NCBI RefSeq assembly: GCF_036417845.1
Contig: NC_089978.1
Location: 141,354,288 to 141,418,287 of the forward strand
DNA length: 64,000 nt
Source of the DNA: Apteryx mantelli
Taxonomy: Eukaryota > Chordata > Aves > Apterygiformes > Apterygidae
Direction of reading: 5' to 3'
Below the pieces are notes generated by a model that saw only the letters and a program-made list of their open reading frames with translations, was not told the origin of the DNA and ran no database searches. Positions 1 through 13,570 of the stretch are shown one piece after another. Made by a program: the position numbers and the translations under genes. Numbering within the stretch: the first letter of the stretch is position 1; every line of letters starts with the position of its first letter.

Positions 1-2618
1 TTCCGACTCTGAAGACCTCAGTTCATCCCCTTTCTTTAATCATCTTGAGTGTGCACACAGAGTGTCATCCTTCCCCAAGTCCCCTTGTTCCCTATCTGGA
101 CTGCCCCTTCTCTTCCAGGTGTGAGCTTACCGTACACTGTCTTCCCATCCTCTTCCCTAACTTTTGCATTATCTTGTGCCCTCCCTTCCATCCCTGCCCT
201 ACATGGTCTCAGACTGTAGACAAAGGAGTGGTTATTTTTTTCACAGGTGTTCAGGGATGGATTTCAAAGTCCAGCAATATTGACTATTGGAAATATTGAC
301 TTATTGCAATTGCTGAACAGTCACCTCAAAGGAGCAGAAATGAATTCTTGTACAGCAAAAACACTGTGCCACAGGGATGGCTGTTTTCCCTTCTGGGCAG
401 ACTTCTAAGGAGAAAATGATGAGGGCTGGGCCTCCTCTTTGCATTCTATCCTTATATTACACCAACCTGCCAGGTCTCCTGCTGAGACATGCCCATCTGA
501 CATTCATTTCCTGCACTAACTATATAAGTCCCTGCATGATCACAAGTGTTTAATGGGGAATTTCCTGGTGAGCCTTTTGTGGTGCCATGTCTTAGCAGGG
601 TGGAAAGGTGAGTACTGTGGGTTTTCTTTCCCTCTTTCTCCCTATGATATACTCTGTTCTTAGAGGGCACTTTCATCCTTGAGACACAGTTCCCACTCAG
701 TCATCTGGGACAATGAGAGGCAAGACGAGGCTGAATACAGTTAAAATGGTGCAATAGTGAGGCTGAAGGGGAAGAGCTTCGCCATGGAACCATGGGGCCG
801 CCAATCTGCTATCACAAAGAGCATGTGTCACCCAAAGAGTTACTAAAGGGGACAGTAAAAAATCTTTCCCTAAATAACCTGAAACAAGAAAAGCCATAGT
901 CATACCAAGCCTATGTGAGCTGCGAACATCCAGGGAAGCAGCAAAGGAAAAGCAAAGGGACACTGACACCCCAGCAGTTCAGTGCAGGGATTTCACGAGC
1001 CACCATCAGCCCAAGCAAGCTGTTTGTAGGGCACAGCTTCCATAACCCAAATGCAGCCAGGCTAATGCAAGAGCACAGGCACGAAGACAGATGCCACAGC
1101 CAGGACCCTGCTCTCCAGTCCCCTGCTACCCCTTGGACTGGCTGGCAGTACCAGGGCTTAGCATCCCCAGACCCGCTCCTTCCCAGCTGCTCCCACTGCG
1201 AGGTGGGCTATGCTGGCAGAGCTGGCAGTGAGGGTATATCAACTGTGCATCACTCCCAACAGCTGCTCCCACCCAAGGGCAGACCCTGGTGACTGAAGAG
1301 GAGCCAGGAAGGCCTGAAAAACATGAGAAAATGAGGGAGGATGCAAGGAGGGAGGAGCAGCACTGACAAAGTGGGGGGAAGCCTGGAAATCTGTGGCAGA
1401 GTTAATCAGCAGTGGGGATAATCTGTTCCAAGATAATCAAAACCTGATGGCAAGTATTTTCCTCTTAGAGATTAATTCTTTTTTTTGCTATTTATTTGGA
1501 AAGCCTGAGTATGGTGTTTGTGAAGCCAAGACCAAGTCAGGGGAGATCCCAGCCAGACAGGAGGATTATAAAAGAGGCTGAGGAGTAATACATAAGTAAT
1601 GACAGGGAAATAGAGCCATAGAGAATTCTTTGGTCAAAAAGTAGAATTGCAACAACAACAATAAAATCTACTTAGTTCTGGCTAGAGCGCAAGCCCTGCT
1701 TTGTGACACCCAAGTGAGGAAGGCAGCTGAGAAGCTGCTTTCTTTCCCTGATCCGAGACTTCTGCCCCCACAAAACCATGGTGTTGATTCCCCAGCACCT
1801 CTGTGGAAGCCCTTATGGGAAACCAAGCCACTGGAGAGGACAGTCCAACACTTAGGACTCAGATGTGAGCTGATCACCTTGTGGGATGGTCACAGCACTA
1901 ATAATAGCAATAACCAGAACAGAATAATATCACAGCAAGTGCAAACAGCACCTTATGTAGGTTCTCCAGCTACTTTGAGCTCCACATTAGGGACTATCAA
2001 AAGGAGCCTGAGGTGGACACCCATATTCTACTGAGTTAGAGACTATCAAGGCCTTGATTCATCCAGCCTTCCCTTATGCACTTATTATTTCTACTAATTA
2101 GACACCTCTGAAAGCCTAGAATCAACCTATAAGAAAATAAACAAGGATCTGGGCAGAATTTAGGAAAGAGATAGGAAAAATTCAGTTTAGACAGCCTGGA
2201 TTTTCCAAAGAACCTCAAAGGTGCCTTCAGTTTTGCACCCTACTTTCATGATTTGGTAAAAATAGTAGGAACTGTTTGGTGTTAGGTGCCCCACACAGGA
2301 ACCATGGAGAGCTTTTTAAAGCTGGAGGACCAGAAATCAGAAATCCAAATCTGTTTCTTGCTCTCCTAAGTAAGTGACCCAAATTTCCAGAAGTGCTGAG
2401 CAGTCATAGCTCACGCTGCAGACCTGAGACTGAGTGCTGCGCAGCCTGCCAGCAAATGAAGTGAGCCACAAGCCTGGAAGCCCAGATGACCCCTTTTTAC
2501 AAATCATGGTTTCCTGACCTGGTTGTTCATGACCGCAAAAATTCAAGTGTGGAACCAGAGCCTGTTTCTAAAAAAATCCAGCCTAGAAAATTCACCCTAA
2601 GAATGTGAATACAGAAGG

Positions 2619-2646
2619 TTTGTTTGTTTGTTTGTTTGTTTGTTTT
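2619..2646. repeat. (GTTT)n microsatellite
   Basis: About seven consecutive GTTT units end in a short T run. A weaker A-rich counterpart (CAAA units) lies near 3149-3166. Confidence 0.9.
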
Positions 2647-5088
2647 TTCCTGGATAACTAATGAAAATCTTTCAGGACACAGAGGGAAAGAACTAAGAAA
2701 ACAACTATGACATGTGACGAAGCAGTCACATTGCACAAAGCTGCAGCATAACAGTAACCCACAACCATCCTTTATAGGTTGGGAGGGAGCAGGTGGCGAA
2801 TGAGCCAATGTTTTGATGCTGCAAAGGCTAGAGTGGAGCAACAGTCCTCAGGCTCCAAGAATGTCAGCCGACTCCAGCCTCTGTTCAGCACAGCACCGAG
2901 TCGGTGACGTCTCTTGCCTGCAGGCTATTGAAGCACAACACGTTTAAGATCCCCAAGATAAGTAAACCCGACATTGCCTTGTTTTGACTGGAAAGAAGCC
3001 TCCAGCATTAGAAGCAGAAGTTGTGAAAAAAATGTATTTTTCTTCCTCCACTTCTACCATCCTGTAACCTGTCTGAATTTTGGGAGCCACACATAAACTT
3101 TTGGTATTTTGCTACTTTGCAAAATAAACACATCAGGAATAATAAAAAGCAAACAAACAAACAAAAAATGAACTTGTGAAAAAGGAGAGAAAGGCTTGTT
3201 TTAAACCAATTAAGGGAGAAATCACAGTACAAATCCTGGGAGGATCAAAGCAATATTTATGTCATGCTTATGATAATAAAAAATGTGTAGTTAGAAGCCT
3301 TTTGGGAAGTCCTTGTTAGTCACTGAAACTGGCTGTCTGGCTGGTTTGATTAACGTTTTTCCAGATATACTCCTTAACAGGAATGGATACCATTTTATCA
3401 GTCGGCACAGAAGTAAAACACACCTTTTCAGAACCATTTCCAAGCACACAAAGAAACAACTGGAAACTCTCACTTGCACTTGCTGGTGCTTGACTATCTG
3501 CACGACAGATGTCTCAAGGGTCTTTCTCAATACTCAGGGCCTCTCAAGTACTTTTGAATGCCACGTCCAGCAATCCAATGTGGGGTCACCTGTACGTGCT
3601 ATAAGGGGTCACAGCACATGTTATAGGGGACGCACAGCAGGAAGGGAACCTGCAGTGCTGAACTATGTGAGATGCAGCCTGAGCTGTGGAGAGGTGTGCA
3701 ATGAGAACCAGCTGTCTAAGCCACATGCTGGTCAAAGTTTAGGCAGGTCTTATCATAACAGCTGGAACTGAGTAGCTTATCTCAGCCCTAGAAAAAAACT
3801 GCTCTCAGGAGAGCCCTAATTTCTGGAGAACTGCCTATCTAGACACCAAAAAAAGCTTAGAGTCTTGTCTAGCTTAGGAAATGTTTGCATCAATATGTTG
3901 GTGTTGTAAATACACCAGCGCACACCTCCCAGCAGAGCCATGTTGAAAGAACACATTTATCCTGCAAGCCATGACACTGGTTTTCTACACCACTGCAAAA
4001 ATCCACAGTATAGAGAAGGCCTCACACTTCAATACGGGGAAAAAAAGTGGTGGAAGATGAATAAGCCTTTGTCAGAGGCTGTTCAGAAGTCACAATTATT
4101 TTAAATAGAGAAGAATCTGTTAAAGGTTGTCATCTACATGCCCCTGACTCTATCCTTTTCCACTACAAAAGCAATGTGAACCACTATATATGTAAACACA
4201 GTGCCTGACAGGTTTAAGAAGTGACAGTCTAAGACAGCAGGTAGGGTAGGGTTGGGCAAAACCAGGTCATACAGGCTCATTAGCAAGGCTGATGCCCAGG
4301 ACAACTCTGTCACCTGAGCTGTATCAGATAATTTCAAAAGATGTCCCCATCCTAGAGGCAGATGGGACATGCTGCCCTCCAGTTTCACAGATCCTTCTTG
4401 TCAGCAGGGGAGAATCAGAAACTCTGGTTCCCTTCCAGGTTTGAGGGGGTTGTGCTCCTCGGACAGATATGTTTTCCAAACCACTACAGATGAGCCCTTT
4501 TCTGCATTGTCCTTCCCACTCTATGGCTTTTTTCTCTCTTCCCTATTTTTGGTTCCCTGTTCCAGGCCTTTTCTTGTCAGGTAGCTAGGTCAGGCCTCTC
4601 ATCTCTCCGTTTCCCAACAAGACGTCCAGATTTCCTGTCTCTACTCCCACTCTCCCTCCCTCCATGCTCTTGCTTTCACCGGTCCTTGTCCAGTTTGTCT
4701 TCTTCCCCAGTCAACTTTCCACTCCACCCATTGACTTGAGCTTCATTTCTAACAACCTGCTCATATTCACCATCGTGGCACCTGCTGCTTGACAGTGCTC
4801 ATAAAGCAGTCCAAATGTGCAAAAGGGAGAAGGATGGTGGGATCCTATATGAGAAGCTGTGGGGGTCCCTTTGCCCGTCCCTCAGCTCCCAGAATCCCAT
4901 CATTTTGGGGGTGGGATTCCCACAATATGCAGAATAAGAAAGCCCAGAGCACCCGCCATTGAGATGGAGCAGCAGCCATGGGATGGATAACAAGGGCCCA
5001 TGATGAAATGCTGTCGCCTGTGTAACTATACTGACCCAAAAGGCAGCATCACTGTGAGGTACCACGGCAGAGATGCAATGCTCACACA

Positions 5089-5165
5089 GCAGTGGCATCA
5101 TGTAACCCTAAAAATACCAAAACCAAAAACGGCAGTGGCATCATGCAACACTAAAAATACCAAAA
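5089..5165. repeat. Imperfect tandem duplication, about 43-bp unit
   Basis: The string GCAGTGGCATCATG recurs at 5089 and 5132. Each copy is followed by a near-identical AAC-CTAAAAATACCAAAA segment, so the unit is about 43 bp. The second copy carries an extra internal AAAAATACC repeat. This looks like a local slippage duplication; no function is evident. Confidence 0.8.
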
Positions 5166-8100
5166 ATACCAAACCCACAACAATGTTGAGTTCAGACTCT
5201 GCCCCACTCTTCCCACTCAAGTGCATCAGAAGAAAGCTGTCAAAACCCCCACCTTGTTCTCTGCTCTTTTGTCCCACCTCCACCACAGCAAGTCTGACTT
5301 CCCTTACTCTGCATGATAAACAGCACATTATTCACCCAATGGAGGATAAATTAAGACCATCACGGAAATACTGTGCCTGCCTGTAGGGCTAAAGTTTCTG
5401 CCAGACCTCAGTGCCACTGGCAAAGAATGACAACATCCCAATAAAAATAATAATTAATTAGCAATCTTCACACTCTGAACTTTTGAATTTGCATAGCTTT
5501 TTGACTCCAGGAAGGGAAGCCAGGATTTTAGCAATGCCCACACCATCTGTCTTTTGTCTGTGGAGGAATTTATCCCTGTTTTTTGACGCCAGCAGGGAAA
5601 CTGGGTCTGTTTAGCATTCTCACCTAGTTACAGTCAGTACGCTGTGTGCTGCTACTGGAAATAAATGTGTGTGTCTTGCCTGGGTTTAAGAGAAGATGCT
5701 GCATGCCAATTTTTTTTCTTTATTCCCTTGAAAAACATGATTACTTCAAATCTGGGGAATCTTTTATAGAGACTTCCTTACTTGGTAAATAATGCTACAT
5801 CTGTCTTGTTTATTTGTTGAAAGAAATGGCAACTATAGTTTAAATGTTTAATCCAGAGGGAAATGGAAAGTTTCCAGCATCACACCTAAGTCCCGAGCCT
5901 AATCTCCCTCTGTATCGCATTTTTGCCTCTGTACTGCCTAACATGCGGGGAGCTTTCTCACATTGCTGAACCACGCACTCTACCTGCATTTCCAGAGGGA
6001 TAGGTCAGAAGGCACCCACAGGAGTGCAGGAACCATGGGCCACTGGAAAGGATTTGGGCTGGGATGTCAGAGAACTGAGTCAGCTTGTTTCTGGCCCGAG
6101 TGTGCCACTTCAAATAAACTTCTTCGTCTGGCTGTCTCTCAGTTTCCCTATTTATGCAAGATGGGAATAAGAGTCTTCCTCAGTCTTAGCAAGGTGCATG
6201 GAGCTGTACTTATGAAAAAACATGTCTTCTTGCTACGACCCTCTGCTGTGGGAACACAGTGAGCAGCAGCCCTATACAACAAGAAACTCAGAAAAGATTT
6301 TGGGGAGAGATGAAAGCAAAAACAGCAGGAGATCCAGTTCAGTCTCGGGATGGAGGGCAGGTAATGGGGTGAAAAAGGACAAGAGAGAGGAAATGTAGGA
6401 AGGACAATGGAGCATACAGAGCAGGAGAAAAGTGTGACAAGTGGGAAAGGAGATGCCAGGTTAACACATATATGATACAGTATGGCAATAAATACAAATG
6501 AGGGTTAAAAGAGAGGAATTAATTGGGGAGCAAGAACCACAGAGGGTGCAAAAAAAAATGGAAGTAATCTTAGTTGTTCACATGGGGGCAGTTTGGGACT
6601 GGTGTTGTTTGCACATTTTCTCGTTCCTTGCCCATTCGGTTTTAAAATTCCTGTCCTCATTATTTCCCCTAGGAAACTAGTCAACAGTATAACAACTGAC
6701 AGAACATCTTTCCTGAAACTGAGACTAAATTTTCCTTTTGTATATCCTATAGCCCAGCCTTTGGCTCCTCATTACTCACTACGTGCCATGTGAAATACTC
6801 CCCTTCTGCCTCTGCCTTAATACACTTGAAATCCTAGTAGGCTATTATGACCTCCCCTTACTCTCTTCTCCCACCCATCATCTTTTAATCAAATGATGTT
6901 GATATCATTGTGTATCCGTCTTTCTCCTAAGTTGGGAAGAGAGCTCAGGGACACTCCTGATAAAACAATCCTCAAAAAAAACTGTAGGAATGGAAAGGTG
7001 ACAGACAGTGTCTTTACTTGCAGTTCCTAACCTCCTTGTACCTTGGACTTAGACACAAAGCTCCTCTCCTAGCATTTTCTCAGGGTTGGTCTAGCAGTCA
7101 AACTTCTGTGCCTGTTTTCAATCTTCCTTGACACGTCTGCAGCAAGACACATGCCCCCAAGACTTAACTTGTCCCAGCTGAGCTGTTTCAGAACACATAA
7201 TGTGAAAACAGGGTAAAAAAATCTTCTGTCTCCCTTGACAGAATGGGCTCACTTCAGGCCCCGATGAAAGCGTAAACTGAATTAGGAGATGTCCAGGCAA
7301 CTGGCTAACTGCTTTGGCTGGGGACTAACCCATGCAAGGAGCACACATTTGTGCTGGGGACTAGCAAACCTGTACTGTGAATGATGTTACAGGCTGTTGT
7401 CTGAGCCATCCTTCCTGGTGTTCAGGAGAAATGAGGTAAGTAACTGAAACAGGGAAGATGTAAAAATCAAGAAGTCCCAAGAAAGGTACTAATCTGATCA
7501 ATGTTGTGTTTGGCTCCTGGCTCTCTCCTTCTCTTTCAGCATGTCAGGCGATGGGTTAAGGGTTGGGAACAGCTTCATTTATACCAAGGGAAAGTGATCC
7601 TGGGAGCTTTGCTGCAGTCCAAGTGCATTTGGGTGTTTTTGGTGAACGTGCTCTGTGCAGTTGAAGTGTTCGTTTGCATTTTCCTGAGAAGGAGAAGGAG
7701 GGAGAAGAGGGAGGGCTTGACAGCGCCGTTGTCACCGAGTTCTCCAAGTCCTTGTCCTCCCTCCCTACTGCTCTGCCACTCTCAGCGGGTGAGCGAGAGA
7801 GAGACAGCTCATTTCCAAACACTTGTTTATTCAAATGGCTTTATTTTTGGTAATGCTACACTGAGGCTGTGAGCAGCTCAAGTGGCGGACGGTGCTAAAA
7901 CACTGTGCTGGGCATATTACCAGCTGGAAGGATATCACAGGACATTAGCCCACCAGGGAGACGGGAACATGGGAATTGCAGCGCTGGAACAGACCAGTGT
8001 TTCATCTCACCCCGTATCCTGTCTCAGACAGTGACCAGCGTCAGCTGCTCCAGAGGAAGGCATAAAACACCCACAGTGCACCTAATTGTGGTACATTACG

Positions 8101-11100
8101 CAACGAGGAACGCGTCTTTCTTTCACCTGCTGGCGCTCTGGCTGTGCTCTGGAACTCACAGACTTCGAGGCCTCGTAATTTTGTTCAAGACAGCATGACT
8201 GCAGATGCAGCTTGCTGGCTGAAAGTAGCCCCCACAGTCCTGGATGTGAGCAAAACTACTGGAAAAGGGTCAAAATTAAAGGTGGGATTTTTCAAACCTG
8301 AACAGAGTTAGCCTGAATCTTCTCCCAGTGATGTCAGCAGGAGTTTCACTGCTGGCTTTACAAGGAGCACTTAGGCCAACAGTAGGCTCATCTCTGAGTA
8401 TGACGATTTTCTTCAAACACAGGTTTCTAAGACATGAAAGACCCAGGGAGGCTTTGATGGTAAGGAGATTACAAAAGCCTTTGCTTTTCTGGCTGACAAA
8501 AAATGTGTACCTTCACTAGGAAAAAAATAATCCCTAAACAAAAGCAAGCAGTTTCTCACAAAAGCAAGCAATTTTCTTTCTCTGTGCTGTGAGCTTCCTC
8601 AGTCACTAGTAGCCCTCACATGACTCCCAAAAGCCCTGCAAGCTGGCCACTGCCACCCTGGCTAGAGGTGCCCAGCAGACTGCAAAGGTTGGCCCATTGT
8701 GTTGGGTGACTTCTGTCTCTTAGTTCCGAGCTTGTACAAAGGACAGGTCACTTTTTCACCAAGTACTTCTCCTGCTCCAATGCCTTTTATACTCACTCAT
8801 CCCATTCACACTGGCTGTGAGGAATTCAGCTTCATTCCCAGGTCACTCAAACAAAGGCCTAATCCAGGCCATGACAAATTACAGAGTGCAGTATGATCTC
8901 TGAGCTACAGTGGCTTTTGGTTTAATTTGAGATTGTCTCCTATGTTGATACTGCACATTTCACTCCATCCCACATAGTAAAGAGCCTTTTGAGCAGGGAA
9001 TGATAGGTGGTAGATACCACACTGACCATGTATTAACTGCAAACATAATGACAGAGATGTGAACAGAGCGACAAACTGTGACCAGCAACTTTGAACACAG
9101 AACCTATGCTGGGGAAGGCATCATATTTTTAATGAATGTTTTCTCCAGTGCAAAAAAGATTGATCCTTGTCTTTTTGGCATTAGGTGTAGTAATTAAAAA
9201 TGTACATATATAAAATAACTGGGTAATGACAACAACAACAACATTCCCCATAGTTTTATGGCAGAAGAGAGGAGGGCAGGTCCACCACTCCATGCAAATC
9301 TCACTCCTTACTCAGGCAGTTGCACCACACTTAGCAACTGAAGTTGTTCTCTGTAGTGTGCAGAAAGCTGTGAAAGACTTCTGGGGTCAAGCCATCCTGT
9401 GGCCTATGCCCATCACTGCAAACCCAGGAGGACCCCTTGGGCCAAGGTGTTACTATAACAGGGCTCTGCAGGAAATGGCAGGCAGCAGCAAGAGCACTCA
9501 GTGCCGGCCCCATGTCGACCCACATGAAAGAGCCCCACCGCGAGTCGAATCCATCACTGTGGGTCTGCACAGAACTGTGCTAATGTGGACACACAGCTTA
9601 TATCTGACTTGGAGCTCACTCACAGAGACCTACCATGGAGTCTTACCTTAGCAAATTCCTGTCCAGAGGCAATTTGCCACCCAGCACACCTTCCTCACAA
9701 TAAGTCAACTTCTCCCCAAAGGGCACTGGCAGCATTTGTACCATGTACCTCTATTGCCAACAGTTGAAAAACTCACTCAGAGAATTAGTGCTGGCCTAAG
9801 TTGCACCGTGCAGCGTCTTAATTATTATTTAACTGAAAAATAACTTAGTTGTTGAGGTTGCCAAAAAAAATTTTCTGATTAACATTTACATATGCTTTTT
9901 TGCACTACTGTTTGTTGAAGCACATTTTGGTCTTACAATTCCATGATCACAGTTGAACAGCTTCATTTTGGTTTGAATACTGGAGCATATGCAGCCCACC
10001 TTTATGGCTAACAAAGCAGAGGTGGAGAGGCAGAGGCAGCATCTACAACACTAGATGAAACAGGGTCAAGAACCATTCTCTGGTTTTGCAGCTAAGTGGC
10101 ACAAACTGCCCACATCCATGCAATGGAGCATTTGACCCCAGGTCTCCACTGAGCCCTGCACGGTACTCTCAAGACTGATTATTTTATGATTTTTTTTTTT
10201 CAGTTCAAAGTGCCTGAATAATAGATCACAGCAGTCATTCGCATTGAGTGAGAAACATTGCAGATATGAAAACTAGTGGAAAAACTGTTTTCTTGGGGGA
10301 GGGGATGAAAAAGTCTGGAGTTTTCCTATGCCTCCAAAATCTTACAGGTCTAGTTTCTGTGACTAAATTTTAAATGCAGGATAAATGGAGTGAGAAAGAT
10401 TGCCTAGTCCTTAATTTTTCCTGTGTTTATGTCTGGTTTTTATGTTACAGTTAATACTCCTAAGCCTATTTGAAAATTAATCTCCAGTGAACAGGTGAAT
10501 AGATTTTGGAGTATTGGTTCATTTACCTCCATCTTTTCACTGATAAAGTTAATTGAAGCTAGGAACTTACTCAGTGATATTTTTCAAGGCACACACTTTT
10601 GGAGAATTTTGGCATTGTGCAGCAATTTGTCTTTTGGTTCACTGGCACTTAATAAAGGCTACAAGTTGCACAAAAATACAAGTCATTAGCTTTGCACAGT
10701 GACCAGAAGTGGTATATCAATAATGCAGTTGTCACTCCACATTTATCACACTGTCTTTAAGTTATCAACCCTCTCCCTGGTATTTTTGGTAAAGATCTGT
10801 TAAAAATCTGGTAAGGATCTACTACATGGGTGCTCCTGACTTTCTTAAACTATTTTCCCTATCTAGAACTTCATACCTCGAAGTGCCAGTCCCTACGGAT
10901 AAAAGAGTATGGAGGCTATGAGCAGTACACAACTGGAAGGTGGGTACATGTGTATGGCCCTCTGCTGCTAGCCCTTACATTCTCCTGCTCTCTTCTTCTG
11001 CTATCAATGAATTGTGAGGCCGGATCCCAGTATCAAGATGAGAGCAAGAGACATCAAAGGAGGAGAGATCTCAGAAATTCAGCATGGATGGCAAGCCTAA

Positions 11101-12528
11101 CTTGAAGAATAATCCCTTTGAGAGCAATCCTTGCTGCAGAAAGAGCACTGCAAAAAGCTCAAGCAGAACCTTGAGAATGATGTGGTGTTTAAATATGAAT
11201 TGCCTTTATAATCTTACAAAGCCTCAGATCATGATTGGAAATGGCTAAAAGGATGATTCACAGCATTTGGCACCAATGCATCCATGTGCCTAAGATAAGG
11301 CACATGATTACACGCAGTCATGCCAGAAACTATATTGTTAATTTGAGCTTCCCCCAAAAAATTCAGTAAGTAAAAACAGGAATTCTGTTTCCAAAGAGTT
11401 CAATTTTCTGTGAAACAAACGAAGGCTGAACATAAATGGCATTGTTATTTCAGTAGGAAATTACTCTACCTAGACTACAATACAAATAAATGTTGCCAGT
11501 GAAACTTACTGTTTCATAGTCTGCGATTTGACAAAGGAACAATCTCAAGAAAAATTTGCTTAAAACATCAGGATCTCTTAAAAAATGAAGGAAATGCAAA
11601 AAACACTCCATAAGACTTAACAACCTAGATGGACATGGGTTTTCTTAACATCTGAAATTGCCGTTAAACAATAAAAAAGAAACCACACCTTTACAGTGTC
11701 TGCAGCCTCAACACTGAAACATTGGGCTAGTGCAGGAGCACCTGCGGCGATACAGCCTGAGAACCGAACAGCAGCCCAGACACTCAGTCCTGGTGGGGTG
11801 GACCGAAGTGTGGGATTTCAGCCATGTCCCCACACATGACACTCACTTTCCCATCACACAGCCCAAACGAGTTGTTCCACGAGATGAGCACTAAAATGCA
11901 AAATGCTGTATTGAGTTTCCCCACAAGATTTTAAAAATGGAGATATATAAAGCAAAGTTCTGGCATTCACTCTGCAGGGGCAACACTCAGGGGTAGGAAA
12001 TCAAAGAATGGTGGAAATCTTACAAGTTGGGGGTGGGGGAAGATTGGGGGGAAGATTGAAGGGAAGAAGGGCCCTGCTGCCTGCTTTTAAGAAGAGCAGT
12101 GATGTTCCTGTAGAATTACTATTTTTCTCCCTTTCTGAACCCCAAATCCTCTTCTTTCCTATCATTAATAAGTTGAAGAAGTAAGCTGAAGAAAACTGTG
12201 GCCTTTTGTCAGTTCTTCCCTCTCTTCCACCTCTTGAAAATCAACCTAGAAATACAGAGGAATAAAAACAAGCAAGGCTTTCAAATTCAGAACAGGAAAC
12301 TCCAGAGATGGAGGCCCCCTATCACAAACTTCCCGAATCCCTCCGCACTTCTGCCTGTGTACTATGGCCTGAAAAATGGAGTGAATAACATAGAGCTAAC
12401 TTTCTGCAAAGGGATTATTCAGTCTGCCTCATGAGTCTTCTCGGAGTGACTGGGAAATTAAAACATGACAACACTTCACTTTGCGGAGAAGTGCTAAGCG
12501 TTACTAAAAAGCAGGCTGATGTAAATGA

Positions 12529-12540
12529 GATATAAATATA
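12529..12540 (+). promoter_or_regulatory. Possible TATA element upstream of the CpG island
   Basis: TATAAATA at 12531 lies about 70 bp upstream of the abrupt rise in GC content. If used, transcription would start near 12560 and the first exon would be about 310 bp. The two GC boxes at 12729 and 12750 fit better with a start closer to the donor at 12875, so this TATA may be chance in AT-rich sequence. Confidence 0.25.
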
Positions 12541-12599
12541 TGTAATCAAATCTGGCAGTGACTGTAGAGTGTCTATGCATCACAGTCGCGAAGGTGTCA

Positions 12600-13570
12600 C
12601 TAGTAAGTACAGGCCCCCGAGCCGGTGCTCGGGCACCTGCAGCGGCGGCGGGCGCGCTCACGTTGCGGAGCCACGTGCGACGCAGCCCGGCGCCTCCCTG
12701 GCGCGCCCGGCCCGGAGGCGGTGGCGGCGGGGCGGGACCGGGACGCGACGGGGCGGGCCGCGCTGCGAGCTCGGCCGCAGCGGCGGCGGCAGCGCTCGGC
12801 CTCGGACCCGGCCCCGGCCGCCTCCCCGCGCCCCCCGCCGCGGACACCGAGGTGGCAACCGCGACCTCCCGCATGTAAGTGAGCTCCGTCCGGGAGCCCC
12901 CGGGGGGAGGCTGCCCCGGGACCTCGCCGCGGGTGCCTAGGGGTTGGCAGGAGAGCGCCGCGGCGCCGTCGGGGGGCAGCCGGGCGGGCGGCGGCAGCGG
13001 CCACGCTCCCTTCGCGGGAGCCCGGGGGCGGCTCCCGGGGCCGGTGCCTGCGGGCCGGCAGCCGCGGCGGAACGGGCAGCCCCCGGCCGCTGCCGCGGTG
13101 CTGGTCCCCTCCGTCTTGTGCGGGCCCCCCACTCCCGCACACACAACCCTTATGGGTACGGTCCGCGTTTGGGAAGGCAAAAGGTCGGGCAGTAGACCGC
13201 CGCGTCCTGCTGGCTTCCTCGAGGGAGACACAGCGCTGGACACAGGCCGTCTCGGAGGCGGCTCTCGCCTCCCCTCCTCTCTGCGCGCGGGGAGCCGGAC
13301 GCCCTGCAGCCCATCGCGGCAGGCTGACGGTTGTCTGATGGGCTGCTGTTTTGCCCATCAATAGCAAAATCTCCATAGCGAACGCGTTCCTGCGAGCCTG
13401 CTCTCAGGGGAGTGGCCGCAGTTAGGGGCAAACTCGCCTTCGCTCACCTTGCGCAGCGCGCGGGGGCTCCTGGCTGGTCGGGAGGCGAGGAAAAGAGGTG
13501 CTGGGGGTTACTCTGAACCCGGCTCCCCACACGGGGGGAGGACAGGTTCCTGCCAGCGCGAGAGAGCAGC
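12600..13570. promoter_or_regulatory. CpG island, promoter region of the CDKN1A-like gene
   Basis: GC content and CpG density jump sharply at about 12.6 kb and fall away by about 13.57 kb, in otherwise AT-rich surroundings. The island holds two GGGGCGGG GC boxes (12729-12736 and 12750-12757), typical Sp1/KLF sites, and many G runs. It lies about 4 kb upstream of the main coding exon on the same strand and contains a strong splice donor at 12875. It is therefore best read as the promoter and first exon of that gene. Long open frames on both strands here are composition artefacts (Ala/Gly/Pro/Arg-rich). Confidence 0.85.
12800..12874 (+). other. CDKN1A: Candidate exon 1 of the CDKN1A-like gene (5' end unknown)
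   Basis: The exon end is defined by a donor with a near-perfect consensus (GCAT|GTAAGTGAG; GT at 12875). The 5' end given is only a guess, placed downstream of the two GC boxes; it could lie as far up as about 12560. Human CDKN1A also has a short first exon, a roughly 450-bp second exon starting just before the ATG, and a last exon carrying the PIP-box end, which matches the plan seen here. The exon would be mostly 5' UTR. However, its last two bases (AT) plus the first base of exon 2 (G) form an ATG in frame with the CDI domain, so it may supply part of a start codon. Confidence 0.55.

Larger units (their letters stand above)
1..12500. other. Intergenic region upstream of the CDKN1A-like gene
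   Basis: No open frame here shows a recognisable domain, and none is flanked by convincing splice sites. The frames are short and scattered over both strands, as expected by chance. Contents I can name are a GTTT microsatellite near 2.62 kb, a 43-bp imperfect tandem duplication near 5.1 kb, a pyrimidine-rich stretch near 4.57-4.80 kb, a purine-rich stretch near 6.30-6.47 kb, an ACA repeat near 9.23 kb and a G-run cluster near 12.0 kb. A slightly CpG-enriched patch lies at about 7.69-8.13 kb. Regulatory elements of the downstream gene may lie here, but none is demonstrable from sequence alone. Confidence 0.6.

Noticed and set aside
485-494. AGACATGCCC, a perfect p53 half-site upstream of the p21-like gene
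   Set aside because: No second half-site within the permitted spacing, and it lies over 12 kb upstream; a single half-site is expected by chance.
9541-9552. GAGTCGAATCC, resembling part of a tRNA B box
   Set aside because: No A box, anticodon arm or acceptor stem can be folded around it.
12494-13376. Open frames of about 250 residues on the minus strand across the CpG island
   Set aside because: Ala/Gly/Pro/Arg-rich in every frame because stops are rare in GC-rich DNA; no domain, and overlapping frames on both strands are equally open.
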